From NCBI GenBank assembly GCA_947184155.2, contig CAMXCT020002674.1, forward strand, positions 1 through 64,000: a stretch of 64,000 nt of DNA. The letters are read 5' to 3'. Numbering within the stretch: position 1 is the first letter of the stretch; each line of letters begins with the position of its first letter. The notes under the pieces are model-generated. The model saw nothing but the letters and a program-made list of their open reading frames with translations, did no database searches and was not told where the DNA came from. Positions 22,774 to 32,513 of this stretch are shown here, in pieces. The DNA is from Cladocopium goreaui (lineage: Eukaryota > Sar > Dinophyceae > Suessiales > Symbiodiniaceae). The translations under genes were made by a program, and so were the position numbers.

Positions 22774-23298
22774 CTATTCGAGCTCTGGTTCTCCTGTTGA
22801 TCTTGGACCAATTTCACTTCCTTCTCTGTCGTCTCTTGCTGGCCTCATCCCTTCGTCTCCAGGGATCATGCCATCATCGTCGTCATCGTCGTCGACAACT
22901 TCTTCATCTTCTTCTGCTACTGGCTCTAGCCTATAGTCGACATACCCTTGTTGCTGGCGCCCCAGCTTGAACTCAAAGGGTTTCTGGCGATAGAGGTACT
23001 GATACGCTAGTGCCTCACTTTCGTTCAATGGTCTCAATCTGTCCGTTGCTACACAAGCCGGTGTGCCCTTGTGCAAAACCCAGCACACTTTTGGTCCATC
23101 GAATCCTATGATTCTTGCAGCTGTTGACCATGCCAACTGGTCTGTCTTGAAACAAACTAAGTCTCCAACACCAAATTCTTTTGGAATAGGCGCTGTCTTC
23201 CTTAGTGCCTTAGTATGGCCCGTGAGACTCGACTTGACAGATCTGCCCGGATGAATGGCTTTCGCGCTGCTTCTCGAATCGAAGCGATCTTTCCACAT
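22774..23298 (-). pseudogene. copia integrase C-terminal region and acidic linker
   Basis: A GDLVCFKTD segment, then RIIGFDGPKVCWVLHKG and CVATDRLRPL, matches the SH3-like DNA-binding region that follows the copia integrase core. It ends in an acidic linker (VVDDDDDDDGMIPGDEG) of the kind joining integrase to RT. The linker codons fall in a GTC/GTCATC-rich tract at about 22865-22900 that could expand by slippage. Confidence 0.7.
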
Positions 23299-24030
23299 TC
23301 GGGATTTGGGTCTGACGCCATCTCCAAGACTCCTAGATCACACCATTCCTCTTCCATGGCGGTTCCTGGTTCTCTAGGTATGCGTCCTAGCACCCACTGG
23401 CTTGGTGTGAAGCCTCGAACTCTCGACATCGAGTTCTTCGCAGTGACACGCTGAGTCAAGATCTGTGTCATGAGGTCTTCACCGACTGCTTGAATTTCTG
23501 CAATGGTCTTGGCCACCATTGCCTTCAGCAGTCCTCCATGCCTCTCTATCCGACCAAGCTGCTCCGGACTCTCAACCCCAATGTTGGTGATGATACACCC
23601 TCTGGCTGCCAATCCTTCCGCGAACTCACCGCGATTGTGCAACCCACGGTCACTCACCACCTGTTTTGGGTATCCAAAGATCTGGCTGGGGCTCTGAGAA
23701 CAGCTTGAAGCATGTTCTGCTTGGGATTTGCCCACCACCTGTCTTGACCAGGTATGCTTGGTGGTAGCATGTCCCTTGACAGACAAAACTCAGCATGGAA
23801 TACCTTGTGTTGGACGAATCCTTGATCTCAAAGATATCAACTCCGACAGCTTCATTGAACTGAAATGTTCTTGGCAGAGTTGTCTTCGAAGTCTGTGGCT
23901 TAGGCTTGTGCGCGTCGCATCCGTCACACCTTAGAAGCCTTGCCTCTTTGATGAATTCGTCCTTGGCATTCGATCCGCGAAGGACCTCCACCAACACAGT
24001 TAATGGACAATGTCCGAATTGACGATGCAT
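23202..24030 (-). pseudogene. copia GAG-pre-integrase and integrase core
   Basis: The HHCC zinc-binding segment begins HRQFGHCPLTVLVEVL and continues to the CDGCDAHKPKP Cys pair. The core follows, with the first catalytic Asp in VGVDIFEI. A frameshift near 23700 leads to VVSDRGLHNRGEF (second Asp) and a Glu-bearing segment (PEQLGRIERHGGLLKAMV), which replaces the usual N-G-x-x-E-R form. The three acidic positions of the DDE triad remain recognisable, but the frame is broken. It lies directly after the unidentified 24042-25193 region, 12 bases away and in another frame. Confidence 0.75.
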
Positions 24031-24041
24031 CTAGCGAATTG

Positions 24042-25193
24042 CTATTCGCGTTTTCCGAGGGATTGCTCCCGTCTCTCAGCTTCTGACTTTGGCATGTTGG
24101 GAAGTGGAAGTTCTTCCAACATCTGCTTCTCGAGGTCGTATGCCTCTTCTAGCTCGTCTGCAGTCATCTCTTGCCTTGGTTGCTGTCCACTGTGTTCCTG
24201 GACTTCTTGGCCATCTTGGATCTCATCCACTTCGTCCAGTGGACCCAATTCATCCAATCTGGCTTCATCTTCCTCAGCTGGAAATGCACACACAAATGCA
24301 CTGTCTCTCATCCTTTCCTTCAATGCATTCATGAACCTGGGATCTTCCACAGTATCTTCCCAAGTCACTGGAGCTTTGCGCTTGTCCTTCTCCTTGATCC
24401 ATGCTATGATCTTCGTATCAGATCCAACCACCTTCACATCTCCCGTGCCGAGATGGTGTGGCTCATCTGACTGCAACATCGTATCTGCTGCGCAGTTGAA
24501 TTGAGGCATCACATACGTAACATGTGATCCTTTGGCATTCCATGAACATGCCAATTCCTTCAACACTTCTGGATCATAGTCTCTGCAAATCACTGCAGTC
24601 ACATGTGTGTAGTACTTGCTGTCCATGTGCCGAAATACATTGCCTGCCAGCTCCTTCATGTGCCAAACGTCGTGTCCTTCAGGGTTGATGTGATTCACAC
24701 TTGACTGAAAATTACCTACAAACACCAATGCAGCATGATTCTGATGCTTTCCTATCCTACAGTCATCAATGTCCGTCCAGTCATCACATGCAGCACCATA
24801 CGCGAGGCGATCTGCGACGATCATCTTCTCGGCTCCCTCTTGGAACCAGCTGGATGTCTGTGCACCCATAATGCCAGCGGTGAAAAACGCAGTCTCTGGA
24901 AGTTTCTCCAGCGCAACCCACTCAGGAATAAGAAACACAACGATGTTCTGAGGCTTTGCATCGTCTTCATACTCATCATCCTCATTGGCCTCAGCATTGG
25001 ATTGCGTGAGCTCCCACTCACTGCTTTCGTCCTTCTTCTCGAAGGTATACTTCTTCCACCCCAGCATGTGCGACATCGGGTGATTTGTGTGCTTCTCGGG
25101 CGACTCTTGCACGCCATCCTCACACTCACAGAGTTTCCGCTGAAGTTCACGGTCAGGAACTGGACTTTGTTCCTCCTGATAGTCTCTGACCAT
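24042..25193 (-). pseudogene. Unidentified copia accessory region, part 2
   Basis: A 383-codon open frame with an ATG start, in polyprotein orientation immediately upstream of the pre-integrase. It has an acidic N-terminal third (EANEDDEYEDDAK), a more globular centre (AALVFVGNFQSSV, YTHVTAVICRDYDPEVL, SHVTYVMPQFNCAADTM) and an acidic C-terminal third. The globular part alternates short hydrophobic strands and helices, as in a nucleotide-binding or nuclease-type fold, but I see no diagnostic motif. It may be an extension of the element's polyprotein or a captured host domain. Just upstream, a second frame (VEKAGKTLLKVVQDHDNEW) suggests the coding originally continued into it. Confidence 0.45.
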
Positions 25194-25218
25194 TCGTTGT
25201 CATGGTCTTGGACTACCT

Positions 25219-25581
25219 TCAACAAGGTCTTGCCAGCCTTCTCCACAGTGGTAGTCTTGGAATCCGTCCAGCGTGTCGGAGTTCCACCCCACTGCGAAGT
25301 CTTGCCCTTGGACTTGCTCTTGGATCCTTCTCACAGCCCTTCGACTCACGGCCCTTGCTCTTGGATCCTTTTCCCTTGTCCTTGGGCTTCTCTGGAGTCC
25401 TTGTCCTTTCACTTCTGCTTCGGCTCCTCTTCTTACGGTAGCGCTTGCCATGGTCAGAAGACGAAGATTCACCTTCACTTTCCTCGGGTTTTGAAGCTCT
25501 TACGTCAACCCGCGGCATCGTCGCAATATTGAGAATGACAGGTGTCCTTGGAGGATCCATCTCATCCAGATCCTTCTTCAT
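25219..25581 (-). pseudogene. Arg/Ser-Lys-rich linker of the copia polyprotein
   Basis: A short frame rich in K, R and S (KRYRKKRSRSRSERTRTPEK) between the two unidentified regions. It resembles the RS-type basic linkers of nucleic-acid-binding proteins. It overlaps the preceding frame by a few bases, consistent with one reading frame broken by small indels. Confidence 0.45.
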
Positions 25582-27295
25582 CTGTGCCTTGAGCTTCTCC
25601 TCATCAATGCCAGCTCATTGAAGGCTTGTCTGGTAGTCGGTTCATCCGATGACTCGTCTTCGTCATCGTTGGTATAGTCTGGCTCTTCTTCATCAGCTTT
25701 TGGCGCATCCTTAGTATCAGGAGCTTTGCCAAAAACACTGAATGGATCTGGCGCTTCTTTCATTGGTTCATCTTCCTTCTCACCCTTCTTTTCATCGCCT
25801 TTGCCTTCTTCCTTTTCTTCCTCCTTCGGCTCTTCCTTGACAGCTGTGAGAGATGTCTTTGGAACGCCAACCAAGTCTCTGATGGCTGTTGGCTCCAGTC
25901 CAAGAGATTGCACCAGTGTTGCAACACGGTCTCCAGGCGTTTCTCCAAACGTGGCATACTCCGATGACAGCAGGATGTTAATCCCAGCTTCATTCAGACC
26001 ACTCTCTTGGAGAGACTTGCACACTCGGAGCCTTTCGTTTCTTCCAAGGCTTCGCGCAACTGCACTCTCTGCAGCATTGATCCTCTTGTCGGGCCTTGCA
26101 AAGGATGCTGTGGCCCTCTCTGGCCCTTGAGACCGCCTTCGCCGACGACCACGTTCACGGTCTCGGTCTCGCTCACGGCCTCTTTCAGTCACCTCTGACT
26201 TCTTCTTGCGTTCTCCTGACTTCACCAATCTCTCAACATCTTCCTTGAGCCATTGCTTCTTGGCCTCCGTTTCTTCTTTCTTTTCCTTCGCGTACCTGTC
26301 AATCTCTTCTTGGATCCATTTTGAGAATTGTGACTTCACAATCTTGTATACATTGCCTTTGTGATCCACATTGCACTCCGTGCACCCACCGTCAAAGCAT
26401 TTCTTATCCTTGTGATCGACTCGACCTAGGTGCCATTTGTGCATTCTGAACGGCTTTCCCAGATCGGCTTTCTGCAAGACGGCGTGTAGGATGTCAACCG
26501 TATGCAGCTCAATGCCAAGACCTCCTGAATTTGAGATCCAAACCACAATCGTATCTTGTGGCGTCTCGCAGAAGTTCTCGTACCAGCTGCGGAAGAGACC
26601 TTCACCTCTTTCTCAACTGCCTCGAGGTTGTCTCTGAGTTCCTTCACTCCGATATTCCCGTCTCCGGGATGCGTCGGAACCTTGGTCACTTTGTTGATGG
26701 CATTGAGCCTCCTACAGTCAATTATGATGTAGTTGGCTCCACCTTCGAGCGCATGGTCCCAAAGTGGACGGTTGCACTTCTTTTGATTGGCATTGGCATG
26801 CCACTCAAGTGCACCAATCAAGGAATGTTCATCCTCTCGATCTTCCTTTGTTTTATTTATGAATCCAAGCGTTGGAACCCTCTCAAGAGATCCGTATTTC
26901 TTGAGCATCACATTGGCAAACCATTTGTGCTGCGTTGGCAACTTTGGCTGCCCCGCAGGCCTTTCTTGGACAGCCTTACCATTCTCGAAGTCAAGCCCCA
27001 TCGTCACGAAGTGGAGCTGGTGGTGCTCAGACTTCCATCCACCACCGAACTCTCGATCTGGTGTACCTTCTGTCAAAACCATCGTAGCTGGTTTGACTTC
27101 CTTACCTGCACCTTTACCTTCTGTGGCTTGAAATGCTGCGGGAACATACATCTCAGGCGACGGTGAAACTGAAGCATCACATGAGGAATCACTAAGGTCA
27201 TCATCCATGGTGTCTAACCAATGTGATTTGGATGTCCTGTCATGTCCGGCCGTCGTCTTGTCCCCTGAGATCTTGTCACAACTTGCACATGTCAT
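25578..27295 (-). pseudogene. Unidentified copia accessory region, part 1
   Basis: Two overlapping frames (27295-26426 and 26546-25578) join through a frameshift near 26500. The first has an LHFVTMGLDFENGKAV segment, HKWFANVMLKKYGSLERV and YIIIDCRRLNAINKVTK. The second has a Cys pattern (KKCFDGGCTECNVD), a long charged helix rich in K, E and R including an RD/RE repeat, and a helical segment (YATFGETPGDRVATLVQSLG), ending in an acidic tail. It follows the protease segment directly. The Cys motif and basic stretch suggest nucleic-acid binding, but no family was recognised. Confidence 0.45.
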
Positions 27296-27313
27296 GTCTT
27301 GATCACCCCCAAG

Positions 27314-28171
27314 TCATGCACTCCCCAGGTCCTTCTCCACCGGAGGATGCGTGCACGTACGTGAGGAATCAGCAGGGCCAAAAGTGCTCTTCCACTCTTC
27401 CGAGTCTATGCGAAGTGGACGTAGGTGTCGCAGAAGTTTCTGACGGTGACGCGTTGCCGTACCCAATGCTCCGATGTTGATGCATAACAACTGATTCTGC
27501 TTGGCTCTGCATAGCTCCACATCAGCTTCATAGTCTCTCAGAACACAAGTTCCATGACGCATGTCCTTCACAAGGCCTGGAGTGGCTTGGTTGCCAAGGC
27601 TCAGCAGTAAAGGAACAAAGCTATCATGGTCGAGCTCATATGAAGCAATGATGCCTGCCACATTCTTCAAGTCACTGCCAATGTCGATGGAAAATGGAAT
27701 TCGAAACAATCCATTTGCTTTCGTTGCATTGGCGCCTACTCCGTTGTAATTCTTTGTGGCCTTGCATGTTTCCATGCAGAACCCCATGGCTTCCAGCTTT
27801 TCTTGGGCGTTCAGTCTCCAGCTCCTTGAGTGACAAGTTGTATTACATCCTTCGTCCAGGATGGCCCAGATTCCTGGGTCTGTCACGATGTCAACTTCTC
27901 TGAGCTCTTTTGGAGAACCATAGATCGGCATCTGGAATCGTGGCTCCCAGTTATACCATTGATCTTCGTAGTGCTGGTACCATGGACTGTCGCGCCACCA
28001 GTCCTCGGAATACTCTTCGTCTGCCCATCGGTGAGCTTGTGACTGTGGTCCTTTCCATGAGAGAGACTCCAGCAATTCACTGACTGCCATCATACTGACT
28101 GGAACATGAGGTCTTGTCGCATCGACTACATCTTGCAACCTCTTGACCAACTCCTGGTCATCTGCCTGCAC
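27314..28171 (-). pseudogene. copia aspartic protease-like segment
   Basis: The likely active site is IWAILDEGCNTTCHS at residues 102-115 of this frame, where the usual D-T/S-G of retroviral-type proteases is D-E-G. Upstream is an aromatic, acidic stretch (EDWWRDSPWYQHYEDQWYN). Downstream hydrophobic strands fit a protease-like beta fold. The frame continues upstream without a start codon. The Cys-rich segment just before it is in another frame because of a 35-bp tandem duplication at about 28159-28229. The atypical triad residue leaves activity in doubt. Confidence 0.55.
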
Positions 28172-28686
28172 CTGTCTGGATATTGATCCTTGTCATCTGC
28201 CTGCACCTGTCTGGACAATTCATCTAAACAAGCAAGCACTTCACCCTTGAACAGTCTGACAGATTCTTGCCTGCAGGTCAGATTCGTTGCCACCTCTAAC
28301 GCGTCGTCCGAACTTCTTGCTATCGACTGACCTAACTTTTCTCTATCACGTCGATGTTCCTGTGGCATTTCACTTATGAACTCCTGACACTGAAGGCAAT
28401 AGATTCTAGACATGTTCTTGGATGAACCCCTCTTGTCAGTGATTTCATGTGGGCAAGTGTCGTAGTCGTAAAGCTTCTGTGTGTTCTTCCTCGTCTTCTC
28501 AGTGTGCCCACACTTCTTGCATGTCTTGACATTGTAGTATGCATTGGTCCCTCGTCTCGAGAACTCAACACACCCATCTGGACATCGCCTCACTTCTGGT
28601 GGACTCTGAACTGCTGCAGGTGGTATCCAATGTTCAGGATCCTTCACTGTCAGAATACCATTTCTCTCCTCCATACATGTCTTCAA
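28126..28686 (-). pseudogene. Cys-rich segment between gag and protease
   Basis: The frame carries paired Cys motifs: CPDGCVEFSRRG, then TCKKCGHTEKTR, then CPHEITDKRG and YCLQCQEFI. These look like two zinc ribbons. It runs toward the protease frame, with the reading phase switched by the 35-bp duplication at 28159-28229. Upstream it overlaps the end of the gag frame, again in a different phase. It is probably part of one gag-pol reading frame. Confidence 0.55.
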
Positions 28687-30652
28687 CCATGTCTGGAACC
28701 TTTGGAGATCTGGTGTTCTTGGATTCCCGTTGAATACTCATCTTGCAAACGGCATGTCCTTGAGGACTACATCTGCATAGGTCGAACCCCATCGGCAACC
28801 GTGGAATTCCCCGAACAGTACTAGCTTCTGACGGTGCCTCTTGTTCAACAGAATCTCGTCGACTAGTCTGTTCTGCGGGCCTATGCGCTGCATTTGAGGC
28901 TGAGCTGCCTTTTCCCCTTCCAAGGGATTGTCGGCTTGATGCAAGAGCCATCAAAGCAGTCGACTCTGCTCCTTCGTCATAGGAGAGTCCAACACTTGAG
29001 TCGTCTGTGGACGCCTTTCTGGCATGCAGAACCGTGCTCACAGCTAGGCTTGCTGTGCGGTTCTTGGGACATTCTCTGTCTCCGGCCCAATGGCCTTTCA
29101 TGCCACAAGCTTGGCATTTTGTCTTCGCCTTGAACTCTTGGAGTTTCTTCCTCCGGTCCTCCAGCGACAGACTGCCACCAAACTTGTCCTTGCTATAGCC
29201 CTTGCCATAGCTCTTGCCTTTGGCCTTGAATTTAAACTTACTTTTTCCTTTTGTGAAGCAGGGCGGCGTCTTCTTCTGTCTCTCCACCTTCGTTCTGCAG
29301 GTGTGACTCGAACAGTTCTTCATAATCCACGGAGTCTTCATATTCCCAGCCTTGTGCAGCTTCGTGGTCATAGGAACCATCGTGACTGCCCCGCTCATCT
29401 GACCAATCTGCCACATACGAATCAGCTCCTTGCCAATCATCTTCCCATCCGTCGTAACCGGAGGTGTGATCAGCACCGTAGTCGCACCAGCTCCACTTGA
29501 GGCTGTATGGTAGGACCGAATCTCCCCACCTTCACCTTCTTCTCCACGAAGTTTCTTCGCCTCTCTAACGAAGCTCTCTTCGGCCTCCTTCATGATGCGC
29601 AGTCTCAACTCCTCGACAGACTTCTCTGGGGACGGTTGAGACAACATCCCAATGGCCAAGGCCTGCACAGGACCTGCGCCATTCAGCGTCCCTTGGGCCT
29701 GCTCAGGACCCCCATGTAGAGCTCCTGCACCACGGGCCTGCCCAGGGCCTCCATGTAGAGCTCCAGCACCACAGGCCTGCACAGGGCCTCCATGTAGAGC
29801 TCCTGCGCCAAGGGCCTGCTCAAGGCCAGCACTACCGCAAGCAGCCTGCCCAGGGCTTGCACCAGAATGACCATGTCCAGCAACCCCATAGCCAGCAGGG
29901 CCAAACGTCACAGGTGCCCCTGCAAGAGGCGGCAAGGATTCTGGTCTTGCCACATCAGCGACCTGTTCCAGAACTGCAGCTCGCTGAACTCCAGCGCTCC
30001 AAAAGGCATTGACTCCAGGAGGCACTGCCATCACCTCAGCGCCACCTCGCTCTTGGCCAAACAGGCCAGTAGATGCCACCAGCAAGGACGTCCCATCACG
30101 GTACACGAACCCTTGTTCCCGGCCAGCATCACTAGAAAGGTTCCGAGCCAGCTCCAAACCAGCTCCAGCAGCGCTAGGTCCTCCTTGAAGCCCTCGTTCA
30201 GCTGCCACGGCAGGGCGGATGTCATCATCTTCGTCCAGCCTTCGTCGAAACACCGTCTGAGCTTCATCCTGCCCAGACTCATGAAACAGCGGAGCAAGAA
30301 GGCCATCAGGTCCTAGAGGTTCTGCATCAAGTTGGAGTGAGTTCACCTGCCCTTGTGGTCCTTCAGTTCCACCTTGTCCCCGACCTTCATCTCGTCGTGG
30401 CTCTGGCGTCGAAGCAGCCACGTCCCCCTCGGTCACCTTCAGTCGTCGGACCTCGGGCACTTGGGGAACTTCCAGCTTTGACCTCTTCTCCATCTCGATC
30501 AGCCTGTCTAGGCGCTGATCTGCCGTCTCTTGGTGCTGCCGGCGCCTCCGATCCATCACAGTCAAAGGAACCCCGCGCACCCAAGCCAGTGAAGGCTTGG
30601 GCTCATAACCTGCGAAAGGCAGGTGCAAAAGTCTGCCCTTTTCTTGAGCCAT
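28634..30652 (-). pseudogene. copia gag-like protein with zinc knuckle
   Basis: A 672-codon frame starting with ATG at 30652. The N-terminus is charged, followed by an acidic and glycine-rich region. A 13-residue repeat (GAGALHGGPVQAC type, three copies, 39 bp each, 29690-29830) comes next, then a basic Lys-rich tract (KSKFKFKAKGKSYGKG). The zinc knuckle is CQACGMKGHWAGDREC, spaced C-x2-C-x4-H-x6-C, with two more residues before the last Cys than the usual CCHC knuckle. The C-terminal part may be out of the true frame after about 28740. Its place at the 5' end of the element and the knuckle support a nucleocapsid role. No classical copia gag helices could be assigned with certainty. Confidence 0.6.
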
Positions 30653-30774
30653 GTGCAGTCAGAAATCCTTGTGCAGGGGCCATGCAATGAACGGTCGTCC
30701 AAAAAGCATGCCAGTCCTACAATAGACAGCACTTCTTGATTTGTGCGTGTCATTCTTTGAAAACGGCACCACAA

Positions 30775-31538
30775 AAAGAATTAAAAGATTTAAAAGAATT
30801 AAAAGATTTAAAAGAATTAAATATTTAAATCTTTTAAAGCTCTGGGGAATTAAAAGATTTAAAAGAATTAAATATTTAAATCTTGTAAATATTTTAAAGC
30901 TCTGGGGAATTAAAAGATTTAAAAGAATTAAATATTTAAATCTTTTAAATCTTTTAAATCTTTTAATTCCCCAAAGGACGTGGGATTCTGAGGACCTCTT
31001 GGGATTTAAATCTTTTAAATCTTTTAAAGCTCTGGTGAATTAAAAGATTTAAAAGAATTAAATATTTAAATCTTTTAAATTTTTTAAAGCTCTGGGGAAT
31101 TAAAAGATTTAAAAGATTTAAATCGTGAGCTGACCCTATTGTTGGAGGATTCCTGGAGACTTCAAAGATTTAAAAGAATTAAAAGATTTAAAAGAATTAG
31201 AAGATTTAAAAGAATTACATATTTAAACCTTTTAAATCTTTTAAAGCTCTGGGGAATTAAAAGATTTAAAAGAATTAAATATTTAAATCTTTTAAAGCTC
31301 TGGGGAATTAAAAGATTTAAAAGAATTAAATATTTAAATCTTTTAAATCTTTGAAATCTTTTAAATCTTTTAAATCTCCAAAGGACGTGGGATTCTGAGG
31401 ACCTCTTGGGATTTAAATCTTTTAAATCTTTTAAAGCTCTGGGGAATTAAAAGATTTAAAAGAATTAAATATTTAAATCGTTTAAATCTTTTAAAGCTCT
31501 GGGGAATTAAAAGATTTAAAAGAATTAAATATTTAAAT
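30775..31538. repeat. Palindromic AT-rich satellite, left part
   Basis: Monomers of about 60 bp contain AAAAGATTTAAAAG, a core AATTAAATATTTAAAT and CTTTTAAATCTTTT, so each monomer is nearly self-complementary, joined by AAAGCTCTGGGGAATT. Interspersed are a GGACGTGGGATTCTGAGG spacer and a GAGCTGACCCTATTGTTGG spacer. The array resumes at 41812 in the same phase after the inserted YR element. Confidence 0.9.
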
Positions 31539-31833
31539 GACTCAAGCCGAGCAAAGACGTGATATGGATCACTTTCAAACTTGATCAATGAATGCAACAG
31601 AGCAGTGGCCCACGCACCTTGAACTTTTTGGACACACTGCTCATGGCGTGGGGCGAGCAGTATCTTCGATCTGATTGATTTCTCGAAAATCTACAGAGCA
31701 GATGACAGAGCAAAAACTGATGTTCGTTCATACCAAGATCCTCATACCTGAGCAGCTAACGCTGACCTTTCACAGATCATGTCGAGCTGACGCAAAGGTT
31801 AGAGAACACACTAAGGCATGAACAAAACGACCC
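31539..31833 (-). repeat. YR element repeat B2 (outer)
   Basis: 295 bp beginning GACTCAAGCCGAGC on the plus strand. It matches B1 (32210-32499) except for a 5-bp indel (AGTAT present here near 31658). It forms one end of the element next to satellite DNA. Confidence 0.9.
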
Positions 31834-31976
31834 CTTCCGTCAGGCTGAATCAAAATTTCTGCAGTACGCTCATCAATCTGTGAACTCTTCACGAGAACTC
31901 CAGAAAAATTAGCAAGGGTGAGCGAGCAGCAGCAAGCCTCACCCTGTACATTTCGTACAGGGCGGGCTGGGTTGGG
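31834..31976 (-). other. Spacer between A2 and B2 with a perfect hairpin
   Basis: 143 bp not repeated elsewhere in the window. It contains CCCTGTAC (31942-31949), a 5-base loop and GTACAGGG (31955-31962), a perfect 8-bp stem lying 15 bp from A2. Position near the transcript end suggests a role in RNA end formation or priming; this is inference. Confidence 0.6.
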
Positions 31977-32209
31977 AGATTTCAGCCTGGGAGTGATCAG
32001 ATGAACTTGCGCCAAAATGGCACGAGAGTGCTGGCAGTTCCTCAGTGATCACCACGGGATGAACTTCACACAGTATCAAGAATATATATGAACATATATA
32101 TAAATAAAATAATAAATCGGATCAAAATCAGATTTCCACGATCAAGCTTGAACAAGCTCTTCAGAGTCACCTTCCTGTCCCAGACCTACCTAACCAAAGA
32201 CATGAAATC
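31977..32209 (-). repeat. YR element repeat A2 (inner)
   Basis: 233 bp that appears identical to A1 at 41579-41811. It contains an AT-rich stretch (GAATATATATGAACATATAT near 32090) that could serve promoter or terminator functions, and it directly abuts B1. Confidence 0.9.
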
Positions 32210-32499
32210 GACTCAAGCCGAGCAAAGACGTGATATGGATCACTTTCAAACTTGATCAATGAATGCAACAGAGCAGTGGCCCACGCACCTTGAACTTTTT
32301 GGACACACTGCTCATGGCGTGGGGCGAGCCTTCGATCTGATTGATTTCTCGAAAATCTACAGAGCAGATGACAGAGCAAAAACTGATGTTCGTTCATACC
32401 AAGATCCTCATACCTGAGCAGCTAACGCTGACCTTTCACAGATCATGTCGAGCTGACGCAAAGGTTAGAGAACACACTAAGGCATGAACAAAACGACCC
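32210..32499 (-). repeat. YR element repeat B1 (inner)
   Basis: 290 bp matching B2, adjoining A2 with no gap. The A2/B1 junction (GAAATC next to GACTC) would be the circle junction sequence in the YR integration model. Confidence 0.9.
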
Positions 32500-32513
32500 A
32501 GGCCCGAACATGC

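Larger units (their letters stand above)
20786..30652 (-). mobile_element. Decayed Ty1/copia-type retrotransposon
   Basis: Reading from 30652 downward, the order is gag with zinc knuckle, Cys-rich segment, aspartic protease-like segment, a roughly 3.3-kb unidentified coding region, GAG-pre-integrase, integrase core, RT, and RNase H ending at the stop at 20786. PR-IN-RT-RH is the copia order. At least eight frame changes break the coding, so the element is inactive. No LTR pair could be identified by eye between 20363-20785 and 30653-30775, so the true ends are unknown. The internal coding length (about 9.9 kb) is large for copia because of the region between protease and integrase. Confidence 0.8.

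Noticed and set aside
24010-24504. Plus-strand Ser-rich frames opposite the copia polyprotein
   Set aside because: Antisense shadows of the minus-strand coding sequence.
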